14,395 nt of DNA from the NCBI GenBank assembly GCA_964352905.1, contig CAYGTS010000064.1, positions 1 to 14,395 of the forward strand, in the 5' to 3' direction. Below the pieces are notes generated by a model. That model saw only the letters and a list, made by a program, of their open reading frames with translations. It ran no database searches and had not been told where the DNA came from. The position numbers and the translations under genes are program-made. This document shows, in pieces, positions 1-7,559 of the stretch; the stretch's first letter is position 1; each line of letters starts with the position of its first letter. The stretch is from CAYGTS01 sp964352905. GTDB taxonomy: Bacteria > Pseudomonadota > Gammaproteobacteria > JAHCLG01.

Positions 1-57
1 TGCCTCAAATCTGACCGTTCTTGAGTTATTCAACATCTCGCCGGGAATTACTGGTAC
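1..57 (-). mobile_element. Partial copy of the MITE-like element, cut by the window edge
   Basis: Positions 6-22 read CAAATCTGACCGTTCTT, one mismatch from the reverse complement of the inner left end of the full copy at 11640-11843 (CAAATCTGAACGTTCTT). From the end of the CGTTC core at position 20 to GGTAC at 57 is 37 bases; the full copies have 35-36 bases before their terminal GATAC. The outer 30 bases are poorly conserved. It lies immediately downstream of the MFS gene stop codon. The rest of the element, if present, is outside the window, so the assignment rests on one short, well-matched core plus spacing. Confidence 0.45.
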
Positions 58-61
58 CAAC

Positions 62-1444
62 CTACTTTTTATGAATAAAGCACCACGCTAGGAGAAAGGC
101 GCTTAAAGAAAGTGCCAGCATTATTGCCAAAGCAACCAGCATTCTTTGGCTGTAAAGCTGCATTGTCGCAGCTGAAGCGTGATTATTGATAGCAACATTA
201 CTGAGAATAGCACCAAATACAGCAACCCCAAAGGTTAAACCCAGTTGGCGAAAGGTAACATAAATGCCCGCTGCGATGTCTTTATGCTCTTCTTTTGCAT
301 ACAACATGATTGTCATGATGGCAGAGGGGATTGCCAATGGAATGCCAACGCCAAATACAATTAACCCCGGCAGTAACAGCCAAAAACTTTGCTGTTTTGC
401 ACAAAGCATGATCCAAAATAAACTCAAGCAGATCAGAAAAATTCCAAATAATAACGGTTGTCTCACACCACTTTTGGCAACCCACATACCCTGCAGGCTT
501 GGTATAATAATAAATCCGATTGTTGCAGGCAGTAATGCTAAACCCGCTATTTGGGCATTCATGGCATAGCTAATTTGAAACCATACTGCAAAAAACATAA
601 TGCTAGTTAAAGCCATCGCACAAATTACTAGAATGATGCTGGCACAGCTTAATTTTTTATCGTTAAAGAAAGTTAAATCTAACATTGGATCATGGTGATG
701 CTTTTCATGCAAAATAAAATAAGGCAATGTAATAGCAATAAGAAGATAACAAATTAAACTATACGTGTTAAATAATCCCCAATATCCAATTTGCATCAAC
801 AAGATAGTGATGCTAGAAAATGCTGTTATAAATAGCACCAACCCTTTATAATCTTGAAATGATTTTGGGTGGTCATTAACATGATTCACCAAATAGCTTC
901 TTGCTAAGATAAAGGCTAGAAATGCCACAGGCACATTTATCCAAAAAAAATAGCGCCAACTAAAATAATGGCAAACCACCCCGCCAAACATTGGCCCTAA
1001 CGCATAGAAAGTATTTGCCGCACTTAAAACAATCCCGAACACCTTACTAAAAGACTCTTCTTCGGTATGCCTTAAGATCAAAATTGGCATGGATGGCAAT
1101 AGCAAACTTGCACCAAATCCCTGGCCTAAGCGGCCAAGTATTAAACTATAATCATTGATCGCCATGCCACACAAAATAGAGGACAGCGCAAATATAAGAA
1201 TACCCACCTGAAAAAGTTTTTTTGCGCCAAAATAACCAGCAAGTTTACTTGTATACAATAGCAGCACTGAGAAAATGATCAAATAGCCATTAATAATCCA
1301 GTATAAGGCTGACTGAGATAACTGGAGTTCATGATTAATCGCTTTTAAGTTAACCGCCATGCCTGATTCATCGATAAATACCAAAGCATAGCCTAGCATC
1401 ATAGTTAAAATTAAAATTGGATAAGGTGTTTTGTGTGATCGCAT
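62..1444 (-). CDS. MFS transporter, DHA2 (EmrB/QacA-like) multidrug efflux family
   Basis: This 460-residue inner-membrane protein is almost entirely hydrophobic helices, with a pattern compatible with 12-14 transmembrane segments. N-terminal landmarks fit the drug:H+ antiporter-2 group: an acidic residue in the first helix (FIDESGMAVNLKAI), LSQSALYWIINGYLI in helix 2, GRLGQGFGASLLLPS in helix 4, and the antiporter motif-C-like GPMFGGVVCHYFSWRYFFWINVP around residues 150-175. Family knowledge says such proteins export drugs or metabolites using the proton gradient; the substrate cannot be read from sequence. The ATG at 1442-1444 has a weak AAGAGA ribosome site upstream. The start is 44 bases from the 3' end of tRNA-Lys(CUU) on the same strand with no terminator between, so the two may share a transcript. 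The stop codon lies a few bases from a repeat-element end (1-57). Confidence 0.9.
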   Translation of the reverse strand: MRSHKTPYPILILTMMLGYALVFIDESGMAVNLKAINHELQLSQSALYWIINGYLIIFSVLLLYTSKLAGYFGAKKLFQVGILIFALSSILCGMAINDYSLILGRLGQGFGASLLLPSMPILILRHTEEESFSKVFGIVLSAANTFYALGPMFGGVVCHYFSWRYFFWINVPVAFLAFILARSYLVNHVNDHPKSFQDYKGLVLFITAFSSITILLMQIGYWGLFNTYSLICYLLIAITLPYFILHEKHHHDPMLDLTFFNDKKLSCASIILVICAMALTSIMFFAVWFQISYAMNAQIAGLALLPATIGFIIIPSLQGMWVAKSGVRQPLLFGIFLICLSLFWIMLCAKQQSFWLLLPGLIVFGVGIPLAIPSAIMTIMLYAKEEHKDIAAGIYVTFRQLGLTFGVAVFGAILSNVAINNHASAATMQLYSQRMLVALAIMLALSLSAFLLAWCFIHKK

Positions 1445-1488
1445 GAAAATTCTCTTAAGCTTAAACAGAAATGCTAAACGTTTGTATA

Positions 1489-1561
1489 TGGGCCGTACAG
1501 GGGTCGAACCTGTGACCGTCGGATTAAGAGTCCGCTGCTCTACCAGCTGAGCTAACAGCCC
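1489..1561 (-). tRNA. tRNA-Lys (anticodon CUU)
   Basis: The reverse complement folds as a 73-nt cloverleaf. The acceptor stem is GGGCTGT/ACGGCCC with one G-U pair, the D arm reads GCTCAGCTGGTAGAGC, and the anticodon loop CTCTTAA has CUU at its centre. The T arm is CAGGTTCGACCCCTG, and the discriminator base is A at 1489. The 3' CCA is not encoded (the next bases read TAT), unlike the second tRNA-Lys in this window. It decodes AAG. Confidence 0.97.
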
Positions 1562-1575
1562 ATGTTAGCACGAAG

Positions 1576-1604
1576 ATGATAGCAACTTATTTTTGAAATG
1601 CAAA
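1576..1604 (-). promoter_or_regulatory. Putative sigma70 promoter for tRNA-Lys(CUU)
   Basis: On the minus strand, -35 TTTGCA (1599-1604) and -10 TATCAT (1576-1581) are separated by 17 bp, and the tRNA 5' end is about 14 bases beyond the -10. The match is 4/6 and 5/6. It lies almost back-to-back with the divergent lipoprotein promoter, only 5 bp away. Confidence 0.45.
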
Positions 1605-1609
1605 TAACT

Positions 1610-1638
1610 ATGACTTTCCCGTAACTTGATGGCATAAT
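1610..1638 (+). promoter_or_regulatory. Putative sigma70 promoter for the lipoprotein-ubiX-msrA group
   Basis: -35 ATGACT (1610-1615, 4/6) and -10 CATAAT (1633-1638, 5/6) are spaced by 17 bp, about 33 bases before the lipoprotein start codon. It is the only good hexamer pair I see in the 110-bp divergent region. Confidence 0.45.
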
Positions 1639-1671
1639 ATTTATCAGAAAGTGCAAATCAAGGAGGGGAGC

Positions 1672-1905
1672 ATGAAAATCGTAAAAATACTTACTGGTGT
1701 AGCATTAGTTGTTACAAGTTTGAGTTTAAATGCCTGCAATACTGCTGCAGGTTATGGCATGAATTACCATTTTGCTTCAAGTTGTTTAGATGACTTTAAA
1801 CAAATTTGTTACGCTGAATGTGGTCATGTGCATGGTGGTAAATATGGCAGTGTTCAAGCATGTGCTGATAAATGTTACGAAATGAACAAACCATCTTGCA
1901 ATTAA
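1672..1905 (+). CDS. Small cysteine-rich lipoprotein, function unknown
   Basis: The 77-residue product starts at ATG 1672, chosen over an upstream in-frame ATG at 1651 because AAGGAGG (1660-1666) sits at ideal spacing and the N-terminus then forms a clean lipoprotein signal (MKIVKILT, a hydrophobic core, and lipobox LNAC with Cys22 as the predicted lipidated residue). The mature part has six further cysteines, arranged ...SSC, IC-x3-C and AC-x3-C...SC at the C-terminus, enough for three disulfides. I recognise no family. The envelope location follows from the signal; the role is unknown. The stop is 16 bases before ubiX, so it probably heads a ubiX-msrA transcript. Confidence 0.8.
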   Translation: MKIVKILTGVALVVTSLSLNACNTAAGYGMNYHFASSCLDDFKQICYAECGHVHGGKYGSVQACADKCYEMNKPSCN

Positions 1906-1921
1906 AATTTATTAGTGAAAA

Positions 1922-2488
1922 ATGATAATGAAAAAGCGTTTAATCGTTGGCGTAAGCGGCGCATCAGGGATTGTTTATACAATTCGTTTATTAGAATTAT
2001 TACAGCAAACCGAGATTGAAACGCATTTAGTTGTTTCAAAAGCAGGTCATCAATCGCGCGCTTATGAAACAACTCTTTCAGCAAGTGATATTGCATCACT
2101 TGCTGATTTTAATTACGCGATTAACGATATTGCAGCTAGTATTGCAAGCGGTTCCTTTAAAACCATGGGTATGATTATTATTCCTTGTTCGATGCGCACA
2201 CTTGCCGATATCGCGAATGGTAATACCAGCAATTTGCTCACGCGTGCTGCCGATGTAGTGTTAAAAGAAAGACGGCGTTTAGTGCTCATGGCGCGTGAAA
2301 CGCCATTGCATTTAGGGCACATTGAAAACATGAAAAAAGTCACTGAATACGGTGCGATTGTGGCACCACCGGCACCAGCTTTTTATACCAAACCACAAAC
2401 GATCGAAGATATTGTGTTTGATAATGTAGCAAGAATTTTAGATTTATTCGACATAGAAGTTCCCAACATGAAACGCTGGTCAATATAA
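1922..2488 (+). CDS. ubiX: Flavin prenyltransferase UbiX
   Basis: UbiX transfers a dimethylallyl group to reduced FMN, making the prenyl-FMN cofactor needed by the UbiD decarboxylase in ubiquinone synthesis. The 188-residue length is typical. The N-terminal flavin-binding motif VGVSGASG (about residues 9-16) is present. So are the family signature PCSMRTLADIANG (about 87-99), the RRLVLMARETPLH segment that helps bind phosphate, and the APPAPAFY / IEDIVFDNVARILDLF C-terminal region. An alternative start at 1928 (MKKRLIVG) would match many homologues better; neither start has a strong ribosome site. No ubiD is in this window. The stop codon (2486-2488) lies inside a 30-bp sequence matching a mobile-element end (2482-2511). 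Confidence 0.95.
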   Translation: MIMKKRLIVGVSGASGIVYTIRLLELLQQTEIETHLVVSKAGHQSRAYETTLSASDIASLADFNYAINDIAASIASGSFKTMGMIIIPCSMRTLADIANGNTSNLLTRAADVVLKERRRLVLMARETPLHLGHIENMKKVTEYGAIVAPPAPAFYTKPQTIEDIVFDNVARILDLFDIEVPNMKRWSI

Positions 2489-2511
2489 AGCTAAAGGGGG
2501 TGAGCAAATAC
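2482..2511 (-). mobile_element. Solo 30-bp end of the MITE-like element at the ubiX-msrA junction
   Basis: These 30 bases match the terminal 30 bases of the element copy at 10470-10499 with a single mismatch (A versus G at 2507, in GAGCAAATAC). No palindromic core or second end follows or precedes it. The stretch contains the last bases and stop codon of ubiX and the AAAGGGGGTGAG ribosome site of msrA. A 29/30 match to an element present three times nearby is very unlikely by chance. Whether it is a deletion remnant or a single-end event cannot be told. Confidence 0.7.
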
Positions 2512-2512
2512 A

Positions 2513-3004
2513 ATGAGTCATAACCAAGAAGCCTATCTTGCAGCAGGTTGTTTTTGGGGCATTGAAGCTTATTTTTTGCAATTAAAGGGCATAATTGAAA
2601 CCTGCGTAGGCTTTGCCAATGGTATTATTGAAAATCCCCGTTACCAAGATGTGTTAACTGATACCACAGGTTTTGCAGAAACGGTATATTTAAAATTTGA
2701 TCCAGACGTGATCGATTATCAACAAATTCTAACCGCATTTTGGCAAATTCATGATCCTACGACTTTAAATCGCCAAGGCCCAGATATGGGAACACAGTAT
2801 CGTAGTGCGATTTTTTATGCTGATGAAGAGCAGCAACAAATAGCAGAGAGTTTGAAAGAGCAATTACAAGCTAGTGGTCGTTTTGCAAAACCAATTGTTA
2901 CCAGCATTGAGCCTTTACAAAATTTTTATCGCGCAGAAGAATATCATCAACGCTATTTTGAAAAGCATGGGATTGCTTGTAAGATCCACACTCAAACAAA
3001 ATAA
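2513..3004 (+). CDS. msrA: Peptide methionine-(S)-S-oxide reductase MsrA
   Basis: MsrA repairs oxidised methionine (the S epimer of methionine sulfoxide) in proteins and the free amino acid, using a catalytic cysteine recycled by thioredoxin. The 163-residue protein has the defining GCFWG motif at residues 12-16, so Cys13 is catalytic. Downstream, GTQYRSAIFY and AEEYHQRYF are the conserved substrate-pocket and C-terminal motifs. Cys156, in the C-terminal tail, is the likely resolving cysteine; Cys31 is the only other candidate. No signal peptide is seen, so it is cytoplasmic. The start ATG is preceded by AAAGGGGGTGAG, a strong ribosome site that belongs to a mobile-element end. It sits 24 bases after ubiX and is probably co-transcribed. 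Confidence 0.95.
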   Translation: MSHNQEAYLAAGCFWGIEAYFLQLKGIIETCVGFANGIIENPRYQDVLTDTTGFAETVYLKFDPDVIDYQQILTAFWQIHDPTTLNRQGPDMGTQYRSAIFYADEEQQQIAESLKEQLQASGRFAKPIVTSIEPLQNFYRAEEYHQRYFEKHGIACKIHTQTK

Positions 3005-3045
3005 GTACATTCTTAATGCATAAAATAAACTTTTTTGTGCAACTC

Positions 3046-3074
3046 TTCAGTTTTAAAGGTCACTAGCGTATACT
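3046..3074 (+). promoter_or_regulatory. Putative promoter of the tol-pal operon
   Basis: A good -10 (TATACT, 3069-3074) lies 26 bases before the tolA start codon. The best -35 at 17-bp spacing is TTCAGT (3046-3051), which is weak (3/6). The intergenic gap of about 95 bases between msrA and tolA is consistent with a separate promoter here. Confidence 0.35.
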
Positions 3075-3100
3075 GTTTAGCCATACGCACTGTATGACCT

Positions 3101-3982
3101 ATGGATATGATGACTCACGCGGCAAATACAAACGATTATCAATTTTCAGTAATCACTGCACTGATTTTACATATAATCGCGCTGTCTGTAATTTTTTTGA
3201 GTTTTCATTTTAGTGATTCAATTCCAACCAGTTTACCCCAAGGCTTAAATAGCAAGCCGATCCAAGCGGTTGCAATTATGCCGCAACAGATTAAGCAGCA
3301 AACCAATAACATTGAACAGCAACAATTAACCGAGCATAAAAAGCAACAACAGGCACAAGCAGATCTGAAAGCGGCTGCAGAAAAAACGCTTCAACAGCAG
3401 CAACAAGCTGCGGCTAAATTAAAAGCAGAACAACAAGCCCAGCAAGAAAAATTGGCTAAATTAAAAGAGCAACAATTACAAGAGCAAGCTCGTTTAAAAA
3501 AAATCGCTGATCAAAAAGCGGCCGCATTAAAAAAACAAGAATTACAAGCGCAAGCGCTTGCGGCTAAAAAAGCACAACAATTAGCCCAACAAAAGCGCCA
3601 AGCACAACTACAGAAAGAATTACAAAGGCAATTACAAGATCAATTAACGGCTGAGCAAAAATCTATGGCAGCTTCTAAATTGAAACAAACTAATAATATC
3701 GTAGCACAGTATAAAGGCTTAATTGCACAAGCCGTTATTGTTAATCGCCCACCCGATACACCGCCCAATATTACACCTTTATTACTAGTTAAATTAACGA
3801 CAAGTGGTAATGTCATCAGTGTTGAATTATTAAAAAGCAGTGGTAATGCCGCACTCGATCAAGCTGCCATCACTGCAGTGTATAAAGCTTCACCGTTACC
3901 CGTACCAAAAGATGCCAGTATTTTTGAACAATATTTTCGTCAATTTACTATGACAACCACTGATAGTAGTACGATGACGTGA
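3101..3982 (+). CDS. tolA: TolA, Tol-Pal envelope energiser
   Basis: TolA spans the periplasm, linking the inner-membrane TolQR motor to TolB/Pal and driving outer-membrane constriction at division. The 293-residue protein (E. coli TolA is about 420) has the three expected parts. They are one transmembrane helix at about residues 15-38, a long Gln/Lys/Ala-rich helical domain at about 55-200, and a TonB/TolA-type C-terminal domain at about 205-285 (LLLVKLTTSGNVISVELLKSSG, ALDQAAITAV). The helix keeps the histidine of the Ser-x3-His-x3-Leu motor-contact motif (His24, Leu28), but the serine position is Ala20. The central domain is short. There is no clear ribosome site before ATG 3101; in-frame ATGs at 3107 and 3110 are alternatives. 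tolQ and tolR are not upstream. Its stop codon is 11 bases from tolB. Confidence 0.92.
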   Translation: MDMMTHAANTNDYQFSVITALILHIIALSVIFLSFHFSDSIPTSLPQGLNSKPIQAVAIMPQQIKQQTNNIEQQQLTEHKKQQQAQADLKAAAEKTLQQQQQAAAKLKAEQQAQQEKLAKLKEQQLQEQARLKKIADQKAAALKKQELQAQALAAKKAQQLAQQKRQAQLQKELQRQLQDQLTAEQKSMAASKLKQTNNIVAQYKGLIAQAVIVNRPPDTPPNITPLLLVKLTTSGNVISVELLKSSGNAALDQAAITAVYKASPLPVPKDASIFEQYFRQFTMTTTDSSTMT

Positions 3983-3993
3983 AGGAAGTAAAA

Positions 3994-5316
3994 ATGAAAA
4001 AATTAATAACTCTTTTTTTAATGTTATTTTTTATAAACTATTTAAACAGTGCTTATGCTTTAATTAATATCGAATTAACACGCTTTGCTAATAATGCCGT
4101 GCCAATTGCAGTGGTGCCATTTACTGGCCAGTCACATGATTTACTAGAAAATAATAATGTGGCTGGTGTCATATCCAGTGACTTAGGTAATAGCGGTTTA
4201 TTTAAATTACTCAGTCTTGCCAAAATGACACAATTTCCTGATAAACCCGGTGAAATTAATCTTGCACAGTGGCGTGAAAAAAATGTCACCCACATGGTAG
4301 TTGGCCAAGTAGATCCACTTGGTGGTGATCGTGTGCGTGTGCATGTGGCCTTGATTAACCTATTTGCCAATACTGAAACCGATCCAGTCAGTCAAATTGT
4401 ATTTAACCAAATTTTTAGCGTATCCCAAACACAATTACGCAGTCTTTCTCATCATATTGCTGACTTGATTTTTGAAAAATTAACCGGCAAACGTGGCATT
4501 TTTTCAACTAAGATTGCGTATGTTGCCGTTGATCGTAATGGAGGAGCAGCCAGTTATCGATTAGAAGTTGCGGATAATGATGGTCACAATGCGAAAGCGT
4601 TATTAATTTCCAAAGAGCCGATCATGTCTCCTGCTTGGTCCCCAGATGCTAAGCAATTAGCTTATGTTTCTTTTGAACGGGGTCATCCGCAAATTTATGT
4701 GCAAACGATAGCAACAGGACAGCGTCGCTTAATTACCAGTTTTTCCGGTATTAATGGCGCACCAGAGTGGTCGCCTGATGGTCATCAACTAGTGGTAGTA
4801 TTATCCAAAAGTGGTAGCCCTAAGTTATATAAAATTGATTTAAGCGATGGCCAATTAACCCAGTTAACCCACGGTAATGCGATCGACACCGAGCCTGATT
4901 GGTCGCCCGATGGTAAATCAATCATTTTTACATCAAATCGTGGTGGTAGCCCGCAAATTTATCAATTGGATTTAGCTAGTGGTCAAATTGATCGTTTAAC
5001 CTATAACGGGCGCTTTAATGCACGTGCCGTCTTTTCACCTAATGCTAAAAACATTGTGTTTTTGCATCGTGACGAGCAGGGCAATTTTGATATTGCTGAG
5101 CAAAACTTACAAAGTGGTCGCTTTACCTTGCTAACGCGTTCAGGACTAGAAGAATCACCCAGTATCTCGGCCAATGGCTTAATGATTCTTTATGCCAGTA
5201 GCGTTGGAAAAAAAATTCAGCTAGCTATTGTGTCTAGCGATGGACGTGTTAAATTGCGTTTACCAGCACGTGAAGGTGATATTCAAGCACCCGCTTGGTC
5301 ACCTTTTACTTCATAA
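3994..5316 (+). CDS. tolB: TolB, periplasmic beta-propeller of the Tol-Pal system
   Basis: TolB is a periplasmic protein that binds Pal and TolA and cycles between them. I place the start at ATG 3994 (440 residues) rather than the in-frame GTG at 3979. AAGGAA (3982-3987) is correctly spaced for 3994, and MKKLITLFLMLFFINY...SAYA then gives a normal Sec signal peptide. Residues of about 25-170 form the N-terminal domain. From about 175 a six-bladed propeller shows repeated WSPD motifs: PAWSPDAKQLAYVS, PEWSPDGHQLVVV, PDWSPDGKSIIFTS, and a degenerate VFSPNAKNIVFL, with a final PAWSPF. Length matches E. coli TolB (430). It lies between tolA and pal in the conserved order. Confidence 0.96.
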   Translation: MKKLITLFLMLFFINYLNSAYALINIELTRFANNAVPIAVVPFTGQSHDLLENNNVAGVISSDLGNSGLFKLLSLAKMTQFPDKPGEINLAQWREKNVTHMVVGQVDPLGGDRVRVHVALINLFANTETDPVSQIVFNQIFSVSQTQLRSLSHHIADLIFEKLTGKRGIFSTKIAYVAVDRNGGAASYRLEVADNDGHNAKALLISKEPIMSPAWSPDAKQLAYVSFERGHPQIYVQTIATGQRRLITSFSGINGAPEWSPDGHQLVVVLSKSGSPKLYKIDLSDGQLTQLTHGNAIDTEPDWSPDGKSIIFTSNRGGSPQIYQLDLASGQIDRLTYNGRFNARAVFSPNAKNIVFLHRDEQGNFDIAEQNLQSGRFTLLTRSGLEESPSISANGLMILYASSVGKKIQLAIVSSDGRVKLRLPAREGDIQAPAWSPFTS

Positions 5317-5342
5317 TTTCAATGCCTGTAGGGGGTAGCAAC

Positions 5343-5930
5343 ATGAAAATTCGTTTGATCAAGTTAATAATTCTATTTTTTTCGATAATGGCACTTGCGT
5401 CTTGTGCGACATCTGGTAGCACCAAAGGTGCTAATGGCAAAGGGCAATACGCAGTGGTTGATGATGGCAGTGGCGCAACGGTTGCGGGTGCTGGTAATGG
5501 TGGCGATTTTAATGGGCAATCAGCCTATGCTGCCAAAAATTTGATGAAAAAACATGTTGTTTACTTCCCTTACGATAGTAACGTGATTGAACCCTGGGCC
5601 TTAAAACCGCTCAATGCTAATTTACCGCATGCCAACAACCCCCATCCTGTGAGCCAACAAGTGATCAGCGCTTATGCTAATTATTTACTAAATCACCCTG
5701 GTGCAGTGGTTCGTTTAGAAGGTAATACTGATGCGCGCGGCACCCGTGAATATAATATTGCTTTAGGTGAGCGTCGTGCCAATGCGGTGGCGCAAGCTTT
5801 AGAATTAGCTGGTGTATCACCTAAACAAATTAGTGTCATTAGTTACGGCAAAGAAAAACCAGTAGCTTTGGGACAAGATGAAGCTGATTATTCACAAAAT
5901 CGTCGTGTGCAAATGCAATTGGAGGGATAG
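5343..5930 (+). CDS. pal: Pal, peptidoglycan-associated outer-membrane lipoprotein
   Basis: Pal is anchored in the outer membrane by a lipid and binds peptidoglycan through an OmpA-like domain; TolB displaces it. ATG 5343 is preferred because AGGGGG (5329-5334) precedes it and the product then begins with a lipoprotein signal ending LASC (Cys21 lipidated). Upstream in-frame starts would run into tolB. After a Gly/Ala-rich linker comes VVYFPYDSNVIEP, then the peptidoglycan-binding core EGNTDARGTREYNIALGERRA and SYGKEKPVALG, ending NRRVQMQLEG. The 195-residue length is slightly above E. coli Pal (173), mostly from the linker and a Pro/Asn/His-rich insert near residues 88-103. The cpoB start follows 3 bases after the stop. 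Confidence 0.95.
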   Translation: MKIRLIKLIILFFSIMALASCATSGSTKGANGKGQYAVVDDGSGATVAGAGNGGDFNGQSAYAAKNLMKKHVVYFPYDSNVIEPWALKPLNANLPHANNPHPVSQQVISAYANYLLNHPGAVVRLEGNTDARGTREYNIALGERRANAVAQALELAGVSPKQISVISYGKEKPVALGQDEADYSQNRRVQMQLEG

Positions 5931-5933
5931 TGC

Positions 5934-6860
5934 ATGAAAAAAAATGGAATATTAACAACCATACTCTTAACAGGCGCAATCTTTGCTGCGCCTGTTGTGA
6001 TTTTTGCTGATGAGATTACCGATCAGCAAGGGCATGTGGCACCAGTTGAAAGTGCCAATACTGCGTTAATGCCACTGGTGGCGCAGAATACGCAAGCTGA
6101 ACAAGCTTATGTGCAATCGGATGAGGAAATGAATCAACCCAAACCGTTAGCACAAAATAGCCCAAGTGCAACCATGCAAACCAAAACAGTTGTTAAAGTT
6201 GATACCTCTCACATGACGGTAGAGCAACGCCTTGCTCGCTTGGAACAGCAATTAACTAATATGCAGGCCATTTTAAGCCAAGCTGATCAATCGCAACAAC
6301 TTATTCAAGAATTGCAAGGGCGTCTTGATATGCAGGCTCATCAGCTCAAAGTCATGCAGGCACAACAACGTGATATTTATCAAGATTTAGATCATCGCTT
6401 ATCGCAATTAGCTAAAAATGATAATACGACCGTAGCCAACGCACAGCCAAATAAAATTGCCCATATTGGCCATGTGGAAACGGATCTAAAGCAGCAAGAT
6501 GTTTATGAGCATGCTTATGGTTACATTCGCAATAAGCAATATCCGCAAGCGATTAATGCCATGCAAACTTACCTGAAAGCATATCCTGAAGGTAAATTTG
6601 CTGTGAATGCGCACTATTGGTTGGGCGAACTATTTCTCGTTACTGGTGACAATAACCAAGCCAAAATGGCTTTTCAAATCGTGGTGGATAAATATCCAAA
6701 GCAGCCTAAAGTAGCTGATGCGTTATTAAAACTTGCTGGCATTGCCGCACAAACAGGCGAGTCGCAACAAGCACGTAAATTGCTGCTACAAGTGACGAAA
6801 GACTATCCTGGCTCACCAGCGGCGCAGTTAGCGCAACAACAATTACAACAATTAACGTAA
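5934..6860 (+). CDS. cpoB: CpoB (YbgF), Tol-Pal-associated TPR protein
   Basis: CpoB is a periplasmic protein that couples Tol-Pal activity to peptidoglycan synthesis at the division site. The 308-residue protein has a signal peptide (MKKNGILTTILLTGAIFAAP...FADE). A low-complexity linker follows, then a coiled-coil trimerisation segment at about residues 93-160 (VEQRLARLEQQLTNMQAIL), then TPR repeats from about 185 (YEHAYGYIRNKQYPQAINAMQTYL, AHYWLGELFLVTGDNNQAKMAF, ALLKLAGIAAQTGESQQA). The ribosome site GGAGGG (5921-5926) is embedded in the end of pal, indicating tight coupling. It is somewhat longer than E. coli CpoB (263). Confidence 0.93.
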   Translation: MKKNGILTTILLTGAIFAAPVVIFADEITDQQGHVAPVESANTALMPLVAQNTQAEQAYVQSDEEMNQPKPLAQNSPSATMQTKTVVKVDTSHMTVEQRLARLEQQLTNMQAILSQADQSQQLIQELQGRLDMQAHQLKVMQAQQRDIYQDLDHRLSQLAKNDNTTVANAQPNKIAHIGHVETDLKQQDVYEHAYGYIRNKQYPQAINAMQTYLKAYPEGKFAVNAHYWLGELFLVTGDNNQAKMAFQIVVDKYPKQPKVADALLKLAGIAAQTGESQQARKLLLQVTKDYPGSPAAQLAQQQLQQLT

Positions 6861-6868
6861 GTAGCCCA

Positions 6869-7510
6869 TTGAACACAATAAAAATTAAAGAAATCTTTTT
6901 ATCGCTACAAGGCGAATCAAAAAGCGTTGGTTTTCCAACCGTTTTTGTGCGTTTAACAGGTTGTCCCTTACGCTGCCAATATTGTGATACAGCCTATGCC
7001 TTTCATGGCGGTGAAAAAAAAGCGATCCACGACATTGTTAACACTGTCACAAGCTTTGGCGTGCCACATGTGACCGTAACAGGGGGCGAGCCGTTAGCGC
7101 AGCCCGCCTGCTTTGAACTGTTAACACAACTGTGTGATCAGCACTTGATTGTTTCGATTGAAACCAGTGGCGCGATACCAATTAATAAGATCGATCCACG
7201 GGTTTGTATTGTTATGGATCTAAAAACACCGGGGTCACAGGAATCACAGCGTAATCATTTGGCCAATTTAGTTCACTTGAAAAAATCCGATCAAATCAAA
7301 TTCGTGATTTGTGACCGTGCTGATTTTGATTGGTCAATCGCGTTTATTGAGCAATACAAGCTGAGAGATTGCTGTGAATTACTGTTTTCACCCAGTCATC
7401 AGCAATTGCAGCCGGTGACATTAGCAGAGTGGATCATCGCTGCACGTGCCCCCGTGCGTATGCAAGTACAATTGCATAAAATCCTGTGGGGTGATGTGCC
7501 GGGTAAGTAA
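6869..7510 (+). CDS. queE: 7-carboxy-7-deazaguanine synthase QueE (TTG start)
   Basis: QueE is a radical SAM enzyme that converts 6-carboxytetrahydropterin to 7-carboxy-7-deazaguanine, a step toward queuosine in tRNA. The N-terminal IKEIFLSLQGES is the family's substrate/SAM signature. The cluster motif appears as CPLRCQYC (Cys-x3-Cys-x2-Cys), about residues 32-39, followed by DTAYAF. TVTGGEP is the SAM-binding GGEP motif. The 213-residue length is normal. The frame begins at TTG 6869; no ATG or GTG lies close enough to preserve the conserved N-terminus, and no strong ribosome site is visible, so expression may rely on coupling with cpoB (stop 8 bases upstream). queE next to cpoB is a common gammaproteobacterial order. 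Confidence 0.94.
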   Translation: MNTIKIKEIFLSLQGESKSVGFPTVFVRLTGCPLRCQYCDTAYAFHGGEKKAIHDIVNTVTSFGVPHVTVTGGEPLAQPACFELLTQLCDQHLIVSIETSGAIPINKIDPRVCIVMDLKTPGSQESQRNHLANLVHLKKSDQIKFVICDRADFDWSIAFIEQYKLRDCCELLFSPSHQQLQPVTLAEWIIAARAPVRMQVQLHKILWGDVPGK

Positions 7511-7559
7511 AAGTAACCGCTTGGCAAAGCAAAAAGTGCAAATTTTTTGCAATAACTAC

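Noticed and set aside
2113..2343. Minus-strand open frame opposite ubiX
   Set aside because: A shadow of ubiX codon usage, without ribosome site or protein features.
5295..5342. Longer N-terminus for Pal
   Set aside because: It would overlap the end of tolB and hide the lipoprotein signal; ATG 5343 has a proper ribosome site.
7531..7556. TGCAAA/TTTGCA palindrome as a queE terminator
   Set aside because: The stem is only 6 bp, AT-rich and not followed by a T run.
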